Shown here: piece by piece, positions 32,201-39,369 of the stretch
Position numbering within the stretch: the stretch's first letter is position 1
Layout of the letters: every line of letters starts with the position of its first letter
From: Pseudomonas sp.
Lineage (GTDB): Bacteria > Pseudomonadota > Gammaproteobacteria > Pseudomonadales > Pseudomonadaceae
Direction of reading: 5' to 3'
Assembly (NCBI RefSeq): GCF_030698175.1
Contig: NZ_JAUYNT010000016.1
Span: 1 to 64,000, forward strand
Length of the DNA: 64,000 bases
Translations under genes and position numbers: made by a program
Notes under the pieces: generated by a model
Told to the model about the DNA's origin: nothing
Database searches by the model: none
What the model saw: only the letters and a program-made list of their open reading frames with translations

Positions 32201-34147
32201 TCAATACTGATACCACTTCAACTCCAGCATCACTTCGTTTTCCGGCGCGCTCAGGTGGCTGAACTGGCGTTCGGCGCTTAGGCGTAGACCGAGGTTTTGG
32301 CTGACTTCCCATTGTTGATTGAGGCTCAGGCGCCGGCGGATTTCGCCGTTGGCGAAGTAGTCGCCGGCGGCCTCCAGGCGCAGGTTGCCGAGCGGGTTGC
32401 GCCACAGCAGGCCGGTATCAAAACCCAGCGCCGGGGCCACGGCCGGGGCGAAGTCGTTATTGTGCTCGAGGCGGCCGGTGCCCAGGCTGAAGGCCAGCAG
32501 CTCATCGCTCAGTTGCCAAGTACCGCCGGCGCCGCCACTGATATGGCTGACCAGGGTTTCCTCGCCATCTTGGTCGCTTGTGCCTGGCACCCGCTCAAAA
32601 CCGCCGCGCACTTGCCACGAGAGCGGTTGCAGCAACTGGTTGCGAGGGGTCAGCGAGCGGATGCTGGCGAGGTCGAGTTGCTGCAGTTGCCAGTCGTTGC
32701 CCTGGTATTGGCGCAGCTTAAGATTAAGGATTTCGATCTGCGCACCGAGCGGGAAGCCATACAGGTTGTCCTCCAGGTCGTGATAGGCCATGCGCAGGCC
32801 GTATTCGCCGAAGGCGCGGTCACCCCGGCTGCCGGCGCCCAGTTGCCAGGTGCGCGAATCGTGGCCGTCTTCCGGGCGGCCAGGCCGTTCGATCTGCAGC
32901 GGAGGTGGCGGGTTGCGGCTGATGGCTTGCAGTAGCTCAAAGCTGCGCTGGGCGGTGGCGCCGTCGCGTTCTTGGCCATTGGCCTGATAGCGCAGCAGAC
33001 GAAAGGCGCCGTCCTGCACCAGCGCTTGGCGCTCGCGGGGCAGGGCTTTAAAGGCGGCCTGATCGAGTTGCTCGCTCCCAGCGGCCAGTTGCAACAGCTG
33101 CTCTTGCTCGACGACGCTCAGGGGCTTGGCGCGGCTCTGCAGCTCGCGCTCGCGGGAGGGGCGGTAGTCGATTCGCTCGACCAGCCCGGCGTCGTTGACG
33201 GCCTTGACGGTGTCGGTGGTGGCTGATTGGGTGCCGGTCAGCTGAAGCGGCCCGGTCAATTGCATGCCGACGTTATTAACGGCTTTAACGGTATCGGTGG
33301 GGATGGCGGTGAGTTGGAAGTCTTCGGTCAGTTGCAAGCCGGGGCGCGCCACTTGCAGCAGTTCCAGCAGGCGGTATGAGCAGTTTTCATCGAAGAAGAA
33401 GTAGTCGAAGCGGATCTGCTTCAGCTCCCAGACATGCTCGATCATCCGTCCGGTTTCTTCGGGGGTCAGATTCAGCCGGTACTCCCACAGGTCGCGGTTT
33501 TCCAGGCGGGTGTATTCGGCCAGCTTCTCCCGGTAGGGCACCAGCGCAAACAGGCCGGGGTAGCCGCCCATCAGGCCTTTCCAGGCATACAGCATGCTGT
33601 TGTCGGAGCCCTCGATAAAGGCGCCAAAGTTCAGTGCATAACTCAGTAAGGCGGTGTTGTTGCTGTCGCTGTCGGCTTGATCGATGCGCAGCAAGGTGTG
33701 GCCAAACATCGACGACGGGCTGTTGAGGTAGGCCGCCGGGTAAATCAGCACCGCGCTGTGCGGGGCGATGTCCTGGTACCAGGTGGCAAATTCCCCACAG
33801 GCTGGCTGCGGCAAGTCTTGCAGTTGCAGCTGGGCGCGCAGCCAACGGGTGCGGGCCGGGAATACGCATTGGGCGTGCCGGTCGCCAAGGTTGGCTGGGG
33901 CGTACAGCGCGGCCAGGGTGGCGCTCAGTTCGGCAGCCGGCTGGTTCGGGCCAGCGGCGGCCAGAAAGAATTTTGGATCGTCGACATGGCTGCGCCAACC
34001 GCTGAGTTTGCCGGTTTCATAGTGGCCCAGGGATAACCAGTAAGCGTCGTTGGCGAGCTGCTGCAGGCGGGCATCGCTTAGCTGCGGTTGGGCCAGCGCA
34101 GACGCGCAGACGTACAGCGCCAACAGAGGAATCAGGCGTTTGAACAT
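32201..34147 (-). CDS. DUF4105 (Lnb N-terminal domain) exported protein
   Basis: The 648-residue protein has a signal peptide (cut after ASALAQ), a central DUF4105 domain (MFGHTLLRIDQ, then FDYFFFDENCSYRLLELL with the conserved NCSY), and a C-terminal beta-rich region. The DUF4105 domain is also found at the N-terminus of lacto-N-biosidase-like proteins; its function is unknown, and the C-terminus suggests an outer-membrane barrel. Residues around 280-320 carry a partial duplication (TDTVKAVNNVG and TDTVKAVNDAG), which looks like an in-frame insertion. The gene is monocistronic. Confidence 0.85.
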   Translation of the reverse strand: MFKRLIPLLALYVCASALAQPQLSDARLQQLANDAYWLSLGHYETGKLSGWRSHVDDPKFFLAAAGPNQPAAELSATLAALYAPANLGDRHAQCVFPARTRWLRAQLQLQDLPQPACGEFATWYQDIAPHSAVLIYPAAYLNSPSSMFGHTLLRIDQADSDSNNTALLSYALNFGAFIEGSDNSMLYAWKGLMGGYPGLFALVPYREKLAEYTRLENRDLWEYRLNLTPEETGRMIEHVWELKQIRFDYFFFDENCSYRLLELLQVARPGLQLTEDFQLTAIPTDTVKAVNNVGMQLTGPLQLTGTQSATTDTVKAVNDAGLVERIDYRPSRERELQSRAKPLSVVEQEQLLQLAAGSEQLDQAAFKALPRERQALVQDGAFRLLRYQANGQERDGATAQRSFELLQAISRNPPPPLQIERPGRPEDGHDSRTWQLGAGSRGDRAFGEYGLRMAYHDLEDNLYGFPLGAQIEILNLKLRQYQGNDWQLQQLDLASIRSLTPRNQLLQPLSWQVRGGFERVPGTSDQDGEETLVSHISGGAGGTWQLSDELLAFSLGTGRLEHNNDFAPAVAPALGFDTGLLWRNPLGNLRLEAAGDYFANGEIRRRLSLNQQWEVSQNLGLRLSAERQFSHLSAPENEVMLELKWYQY

Positions 34148-34185
34148 GCGGGGGCAACTAATGAGGTGAATAAACCCGCCCCTTA

Positions 34186-34327
34186 ACAGACCGTCGAAAA
34201 ACTACTGCGCTCGGCTATGCGGCGTTGAACTCAGCCTCAAAATGCTCATGTACAGCTCGTACACTGCGCTTTTTCGGCTGATTTCGCCTTGCCTAGCCGT
34301 CGCTCGCTACATTTTTCAACGGTCTGT
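34186..34327. repeat. Dispersed repeat B, copy 3 (complete)
   Basis: Ends ACAGACCGTCGAAAAA and TTTTTCAACGGTCTGT pair with one mismatch. They differ from the ends of copy 2 (CAGGC-GTGTGAAAAC), yet in both the two ends pair with each other. The core matches copies 1 and 2. It lies between the DUF4105 and DUF3015 genes. Confidence 0.9.
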
Positions 34328-34376
34328 CTGGGCGAGAAGATGCAAGCTCGCGGCGCTAAGTGCTAGCGCCGTACGC

Positions 34377-34865
34377 TTATGCTTCGTGGCTGTACTGAGC
34401 CAGGCGTGCATCGTTTTGCATCACGGCCAAGGTAGCCGCTTGCACTTGCTCAGCAGTAACGCTGGCGCTGCTGAAGATTTCACTGAAATGTGCGTGGGTT
34501 ACCGCGGCGAAGTGGGCGCGATCTTGCGGCTGTACACCCAATACCACGGCGTAGGTGGTCAGGGCTTCGCCGTCGCCTTTGGCCATGTCTTCGGACAGTT
34601 CGTCCATCATGCCGTTCAGCGCCAGCATCGACTTGCCGCCGTAAGTCAGCATGCCTTTGGTCGAGCAGCCGTTGGTGCCGGAGGTCATGCCAAAGGTGGC
34701 GTTGCCCGAGGTGCCGTTGGTAGTCGAGGCGAGGAAGTGTGAGCCCATGCCTTTATCGCCTTTGAACAACATATTGCCCCAGCCACAGCTTGGGCCGCCG
34801 GGTGCTTCGGCGAAGGCGTTAACGGAAAGAGCGGTGAGTAGCGTACCTAGCAGGAGTTTTTTCAT
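34377..34865 (-). CDS. DUF3015 exported protein
   Basis: The protein of about 162 residues has a signal peptide (MKKLLLGTLLTALSVNAFA) followed by GPSCGWGNMLF, the start of the mature DUF3015 chain. It contains a conserved TSGTNGC block and two mature Cys residues likely to form a disulfide. A long central Gly/Ser/Thr-rich part is followed by helical acidic segments near its end. The role is unknown. I used ATG 34865, the start of the signal peptide, although the frame extends upstream. Confidence 0.84.
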   Translation of the reverse strand: MKKLLLGTLLTALSVNAFAEAPGGPSCGWGNMLFKGDKGMGSHFLASTTNGTSGNATFGMTSGTNGCSTKGMLTYGGKSMLALNGMMDELSEDMAKGDGEALTTYAVVLGVQPQDRAHFAAVTHAHFSEIFSSASVTAEQVQAATLAVMQNDARLAQYSHEA

Positions 34866-34994
34866 AGTTTTACTCTCAATGCAGTCCTTGGTAAGTGGCG
34901 TCAAAAAGGTGCAACGCCGGGTTGCAGCTTTTCGACTTGTCGGCGGCCTGTCAAGGCCAGGCTGTTGTAGCTGTGGCTGAGTCGGCAGCGGCGC

Positions 34995-35008
34995 ATGATT
35001 TAGATCAG
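34995..35008 (+). promoter_or_regulatory. Possible ANR/FNR-like site upstream of the DksA/TraR gene
   Basis: ATGAT-TTAG-ATCAG differs from the ANR consensus at its two outermost bases. The distance to the next ATG (58 bp) is close to that at the perfect box at 13059-13072. A TAACCA -10-like hexamer at 35035-35040 would suit a start near 35047. Support is weak. Confidence 0.3.
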
Positions 35009-35065
35009 TGCAAGTTGTCGATCAGCAGCCACACTAACCATAGACCCATCTCTGGAGTGTGCTGC

Positions 35066-35392
35066 ATGACCAGCTTCGATCCCCATAGCCGCCTGGCTAC
35101 TTTGGCCGCCGAGTATGCCGCCCGCGCCGAGGCGATTCGGCGCGACTTGGCGCGCGCCCATTCCCCCGATTTTGCCGAGCAGGCGCAGCAGCGGCAGAAC
35201 GATGAAGTGCTCGAAGCGCTGCTAACCGAGGCCGGCGCGGCTCAGCGGCAAGTGGCCCACGCCCTGGTGCGTTTAGCCGAGGGCAGCTATGGGCAATGCC
35301 TGCGCTGTGGCCAGCCGATTGCTCCGGCGCGTTTGCAGGCCATGCCGGCTGCCGAGTTTTGTCTGGCCTGCGCCGATTTTCCGGAACGCTAG
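35066..35392 (+). CDS. TraR/DksA C4-type zinc-finger protein
   Basis: The 108-residue protein has an N-terminal coiled coil (about 1-75) and a C4 zinc finger (CLRCGQPIAPARLQAMPAAE then FCLACADF). This is the DksA/TraR layout that enters the RNA polymerase secondary channel. The Asp-rich tip of true DksA is less clear, so it may be a paralogue like PA4577. GGAG is nine bases before ATG 35066. It lies upstream of the Lon-like protease gene, the arrangement I recall from P. aeruginosa. Confidence 0.9.
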   Translation: MTSFDPHSRLATLAAEYAARAEAIRRDLARAHSPDFAEQAQQRQNDEVLEALLTEAGAAQRQVAHALVRLAEGSYGQCLRCGQPIAPARLQAMPAAEFCLACADFPER

Positions 35393-35474
35393 TGGAGAAT
35401 GGGAAGTGGATAGTGGAAAGTGGGCGCGACTTCCGGCTCCCCACTCTCCACTTCCCCATCTTTAAGGATTACCC

Positions 35475-37952
35475 ATGGCCGATTCGATTGCTGCTGCCCT
35501 GCGTGTGCCACCTGATGCTTTGACCCGCCCCTTTGCGCCTGCGCAGTTCAATTTCACCACCACCGATGAGTTGGAGTCGTTTCGCGGCGTGCTTGGCCAG
35601 GAGCGCGCGGTGGAGGCCATGCAGTTTGGCGTGGCCATGCCGCGCCCCGGTTACAACGTCTATGTGATGGGCGAGCCGGGTACCGGGCGTTTTTCCTTTG
35701 TGCAGCGTTACCTCAAGGCCGAGGCCAAGCGCTTGGCCACCCCGGCGGATCGGCTCTACGTCAATCACTTCGATGAGCCCCGCGAGCCGCGTGCCCTGGA
35801 GTTGCCGGCTGGCAGCGCCAGTGCCTTTATCGCCGACATTAGCCAGCTGATCGACAACCTGCTGACCAGCTTTCCGGCGGTGTTCGAGCTGCCGTCTTAT
35901 CAGCAGAAAAAAAGCGCCATCGACCGCATCTTCAATCAACGCTATGACCGTGCCCTGGATGTGGTCGAGCGCTTGGCGCTGGAGAAGGACGTGGCGCTGT
36001 ACCGCGACAACAGCAATATCGCCTTCACCCCGATGAAGGACAACAAAGCCCTGGATGAAGCCGAGTTCGCTCAGCTGCCAGAGGCCGAGCGCGAGCGTTT
36101 TCATGTCGATATTGCCGCCCTGGAGGAGCGCCTCAATGAGGAGCTGGCCAGCCTGCAACAGTGGAAGCGCGAGTCGAGCAATCAGTTGCGTCAGCTCGAT
36201 GAGGAAACCATCAGCCTGGCCTTGCAACCCTTGCTGGCGCCGCTGTCGATGCGCTATGCGGAGAACGCTGGGGTCTGCGCTTACCTGCAAGCGCTGCAGG
36301 TTAATTTGCTCAAGACCGTGGTCGAGCAATTGGTCGATGTCGACCGGGCCGCCGCACAAACCCGCAAACTGCTGGAGGAGCAATACGCTCCCAGTTTGGT
36401 GGTCGGCCATCATCAGCATGGCGGTGCGCCGGTGGTGTTTGAGTCGCACCCGACTTACGACAATCTGTTTGGCCGCATCGAGTACAACACCGATCAAGGC
36501 GCGCTCTACACCAGCTACCGGCAGCTGCGGCCGGGCGCCTTGCACCGCGCCAATGGCGGTTTCTTGGTGCTGGAGGCAGAGAAGCTGCTGAGTGAGCCCT
36601 TTGTCTGGGATGCCCTCAAGCGCGCCCTGCATTCGCGGCAATTGAAGATGGAATCGCCGCTCGGTGAGCTGGGCCGTATCGCCACAGTCACCCTCAATCC
36701 GCAGGTGATACCGCTGCAGGTCAAGGTGGTGATCATCGGCTCGCGCGAGCTGTATTACACCCTGCAGGACCTGGACCCGGACTTTCAGGAGATGTTCCGG
36801 GTGCTGGTCGATTTTGACGAGGACATTCCGCTGCTCGAAGACAGCCTCGAACAATTTGCCCAATTGCTGAAAACCCGCACCACTGAGGAGGGCATGGCGC
36901 CTTTGACCGCGGCGGCGGTGGCGCGCTTGGCCACCTACAGCGCGCGGCTGGCCGAGCATCAGGGCCGGTTGTCGGCGTTGATTGGCGATATTTTCCAGCT
37001 GGTCAGTGAGGCCGACTTTATTCGTCAGCTGGCCCATGAGGAGCACACCGATGTCGGTCATATCGAGCGGGCGCTGAAGGCCAAGGCCGACCGCACCGGG
37101 CGGGTGTCGGCGCGGATTTTGGACGACATGCTGGCCGGCATCATCCTGATCGACACCAGCGGCGCGGCGGTCGGTAAGTGCAACGGGTTGACCGTGCTGG
37201 AGGTGGGCGACTCGGCCTTCGGTGTGCCAGCGCGGATTTCCGCCACTGTCTATCCGGGCAACTCGGGAATTGTCGATATCGAGCGCGAGGTCAATCTCGG
37301 CCAGCCGATTCACTCCAAGGGCGTGATGATTCTCACCGGTTACCTGGGCAGCCGCTACGCCCAGGAGTATCCGCTGGATATTTCCGCCAGTATCGCCCTG
37401 GAGCAATCCTACGGTTATGTCGATGGCGACAGCGCTTCACTCGGAGAGGTCTGTACGCTGATCTCGGCCCTGTCGCGCACACCGCTAAAGCAGTGCTTCG
37501 CCATTACCGGCTCGATCAACCAGTTTGGTGAGGTGCAGGCGGTCGGCGGGGTCAATGAGAAGATCGAAGGTTTCTTCCGCCTGTGCGAGGCCCGTGGCTT
37601 GACCGGCGAGCAGGGGGCGATCATCCCGTACTCCAATGTCTCCACCCTGATGCTTGATGAGCGGGTGCTGCAGGCGGTGCGCGCCGGCAAGTTTCATGTC
37701 TATGCGGTGCGCCAGGTCGATGAGGCCTTGGGCTTGTTGGTCGGTGCGCCGGCCGGCGCGGTGGATGCCAAGGGTGCGTTTGCCGAGGGCAGCGTCAATG
37801 CGCGGGTGGTCGAGCGCCTGCGCGAGATTGCCGAGTTGGGCCCGGACGATGAAGAGGATGACGTGCCAGCGGCTAAAGCGGCCGAGCCGGCCGCCAAACC
37901 TGCGCGCAAGAAGCCCGTGAAGAAACCGGCGGCGGCCGGCCCAACCGCTTAA
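35475..37952 (+). CDS. Lon-related ATP-dependent protease (PA4576-like)
   Basis: The 825-residue protein has an N-terminal P-loop region whose Walker A reads GEPGTGRFS, with Arg in place of the usual Lys. An AAA-like middle part follows, and the C-terminal Lon proteolytic domain has catalytic Ser in YVDGDSASLGE and Lys in GGVNEKIEGF. The tail is Lys/Ala/Pro-rich. This family, found in Pseudomonas and as YcbZ/LonH-like proteins, degrades unknown substrates. AAGGA sits eight bases before ATG 35475. It lies just after the DksA/TraR gene. Confidence 0.88.
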   Translation: MADSIAAALRVPPDALTRPFAPAQFNFTTTDELESFRGVLGQERAVEAMQFGVAMPRPGYNVYVMGEPGTGRFSFVQRYLKAEAKRLATPADRLYVNHFDEPREPRALELPAGSASAFIADISQLIDNLLTSFPAVFELPSYQQKKSAIDRIFNQRYDRALDVVERLALEKDVALYRDNSNIAFTPMKDNKALDEAEFAQLPEAERERFHVDIAALEERLNEELASLQQWKRESSNQLRQLDEETISLALQPLLAPLSMRYAENAGVCAYLQALQVNLLKTVVEQLVDVDRAAAQTRKLLEEQYAPSLVVGHHQHGGAPVVFESHPTYDNLFGRIEYNTDQGALYTSYRQLRPGALHRANGGFLVLEAEKLLSEPFVWDALKRALHSRQLKMESPLGELGRIATVTLNPQVIPLQVKVVIIGSRELYYTLQDLDPDFQEMFRVLVDFDEDIPLLEDSLEQFAQLLKTRTTEEGMAPLTAAAVARLATYSARLAEHQGRLSALIGDIFQLVSEADFIRQLAHEEHTDVGHIERALKAKADRTGRVSARILDDMLAGIILIDTSGAAVGKCNGLTVLEVGDSAFGVPARISATVYPGNSGIVDIEREVNLGQPIHSKGVMILTGYLGSRYAQEYPLDISASIALEQSYGYVDGDSASLGEVCTLISALSRTPLKQCFAITGSINQFGEVQAVGGVNEKIEGFFRLCEARGLTGEQGAIIPYSNVSTLMLDERVLQAVRAGKFHVYAVRQVDEALGLLVGAPAGAVDAKGAFAEGSVNARVVERLREIAELGPDDEEDDVPAAKAAEPAAKPARKKPVKKPAAAGPTA

Positions 37953-38057
37953 CTCCAAGTCGGTTCAAGGCTCGGGTGGTTGGTCAGTCACTGAACGTTG
38001 GCCGCCCGCCACGAGTTCGCCGGGCGCGAGACGCTTTTCCAGTGTTCATCCACAGAG

Positions 38058-38066
38058 TTATCCACA
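38058..38066 (+). promoter_or_regulatory. Perfect DnaA-box sequence
   Basis: TTATCCACA matches the DnaA-box consensus. A similar TTCATCCACA lies 4 bp upstream (38045-38054). Both are 80-100 bp before the PA4575-like gene. Whether DnaA binds is unknown. Confidence 0.45.
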
Positions 38067-38147
38067 GTTTTTGGGGGTAACTTTCGGCCTTTATTGGGCC
38101 GCGTTGCGGGTGTAGGCTGAAGCTAAGCCCTGCTCGGAGTCACGGCC

Positions 38148-38489
38148 ATGTCGCCTACCCTCTGTCTTACCCGCCAGTATCTTGGAGTGGTTACTCGGAT
38201 CGAGTGTGCGGTGCGCCCGTTGGTCGGCAATCAGGGCCACTGGGTGGTGCTCTGTGTGGCCGGTATGGACGGCCAGCAACCCTCGGTGGTTAATGCTCAG
38301 GGCCCATTCTGCGGGCCTTTCGCGGCAGAGGAGATACTCGCCGGAATAACCGTCAGTCTGCAAATGCAGGGCTATCGGCAGGCGTTTGATGTGCCTATCT
38401 GGAGCCTGCATATGCAGGCCAAAATGCGCCAGCTAAATGGCCTGCGCGGTCACGCATCAGTCGATTTCCAATCCCATCCCGAGCGCTGA
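38148..38489 (+). CDS. Conserved small protein of unknown function (PA4575-like)
   Basis: The 113-residue soluble protein, rich in beta-type sequence (VLCVAGMDGQQPSVVNAQGPFCGPF), is not recognised as a known domain. Position after the Lon-like protease and before UPF0114 matches PA4575 by recollection. It has no signal peptide. A C-terminal Met/Arg-rich helix (MQAKMRQLNGLRGH) is visible. It is flanked by two perfect DnaA-box sequences. Confidence 0.65.
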   Translation: MSPTLCLTRQYLGVVTRIECAVRPLVGNQGHWVVLCVAGMDGQQPSVVNAQGPFCGPFAAEEILAGITVSLQMQGYRQAFDVPIWSLHMQAKMRQLNGLRGHASVDFQSHPER

Positions 38490-38566
38490 AATCAGGCGGT
38501 AAGCCTGCTGCATGGGCGATGCTGGCCATGCTGTTAGTGGCGCAGGGTGAGTCGGCGGCAAAAACC

Positions 38567-38575
38567 TTATCCACA
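38567..38575 (+). promoter_or_regulatory. Second perfect DnaA-box sequence
   Basis: TTATCCACA in the 202-bp gap before the UPF0114 gene. With the site at 38058 it flanks the PA4575-like gene on both sides. Confidence 0.45.
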
Positions 38576-38631
38576 ATTGGCCTGGGCCGCATTGGCAGTG
38601 TTACTGCGCATTGCGCGGGCAGCGCTGCGCC

Positions 38632-38659
38632 TTGTCGGTCGCTGCGGTGTGGGTATACT
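38632..38659 (+). promoter_or_regulatory. Putative sigma-70 promoter of the UPF0114 gene
   Basis: TTGTCG at 38632-38637 and TATACT at 38654-38659 are separated by 16 bp, 32 bp before the start codon. Confidence 0.55.
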
Positions 38660-38691
38660 CAGCGCCGGTTTTTATCTTTCTGCGAGGCAGT

Positions 38692-39180
38692 ATGGAACGC
38701 TTGATTGAAAACACGATGTACGCCTCCCGTTGGTTGTTGGCGCCGATTTACTTTGGTTTGTCGCTGGGTTTGCTGGCGCTGTGCTTAAAGTTTTTCCAAG
38801 AAATTTTTCATATTATCCCCAGCGTATTTGCCATGGCCGAGGCGGATCTGATTCTGGTGCTGTTGTCGTTGATCGACATGGCGCTGGTGGGTGGCTTGTT
38901 GGTGATGGTGATGTTGTCGGGCTACGAAAACTTCGTATCGGCCCTCGATATTGATGATGGCAAAGAGAAGCTCAGCTGGCTGGGTAAGATGGACTCCAGC
39001 TCGCTGAAGATGAAAGTCGCGGCGTCGATCGTGGCAATCTCGTCGATTCATCTGCTCAAGGTGTTTATGGATGCCAAGAACACCCCGACCGAATACCTGA
39101 TGTGGTATGTGATCATCCACATGACCTTCGTGGTCTCGGCGTTTGCCATGGGTTACCTGGACAAGCTGACCAAGCACTGA
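38692..39180 (+). CDS. UPF0114 (YqhA) family membrane protein
   Basis: The 162-residue protein has four likely membrane helices (about 12-33, 52-77, 103-124, 137-156) and the family start [20 protein letters not shown]. The YqhA/UPF0114 family has unknown function and is widespread in proteobacteria. I chose ATG 38692 because it gives this family start; an in-frame start further upstream (38611) is unlikely. A terminator follows at 39211. Confidence 0.92.
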   Translation: MERLIENTMYASRWLLAPIYFGLSLGLLALCLKFFQEIFHIIPSVFAMAEADLILVLLSLIDMALVGGLLVMVMLSGYENFVSALDIDDGKEKLSWLGKMDSSSLKMKVAASIVAISSIHLLKVFMDAKNTPTEYLMWYVIIHMTFVVSAFAMGYLDKLTKH

Positions 39181-39210
39181 GGTCGTCCGGGGCAATACTG
39201 CCTGCAATGA

Positions 39211-39239
39211 AAAAGGAGCACTGCGGTGCTCCTTTTTTG
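39211..39239 (+). terminator. Terminator after the UPF0114 gene
   Basis: AAAAGGAGCAC pairs with GTGCTCCTTTT (loop TGCG), followed by T-run. Confidence 0.92.
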
Positions 39240-39280
39240 TGGGTGCGAATCAGGTTGCGCTGAAGGTGCGATATGGCTTC

Positions 39281-39347
39281 TGTAGGAGCGGATTTATCCG
39301 CGATGCCCTTTGTCTTGAAAGCATCGCGGCTGAAGCCGCTCCTACAG
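39281..39347. repeat. Dispersed repeat C, copy 2
   Basis: TGTAGGAGCGGATTTATCCGCGATG pairs in part with CATCGCGGCTGAAGCCGCTCCTACA. It is the same family as 16115-16196 and lies between UPF0114 and the beta-helix gene. Confidence 0.88.
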
Positions 39348-39369
39348 TTGGCGATGAACCTTGGCGCGG

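Noticed and set aside
35469..37406. 645-codon frame opposite the Lon-like protease
   Set aside because: Shadow frame in a GC-rich gene.
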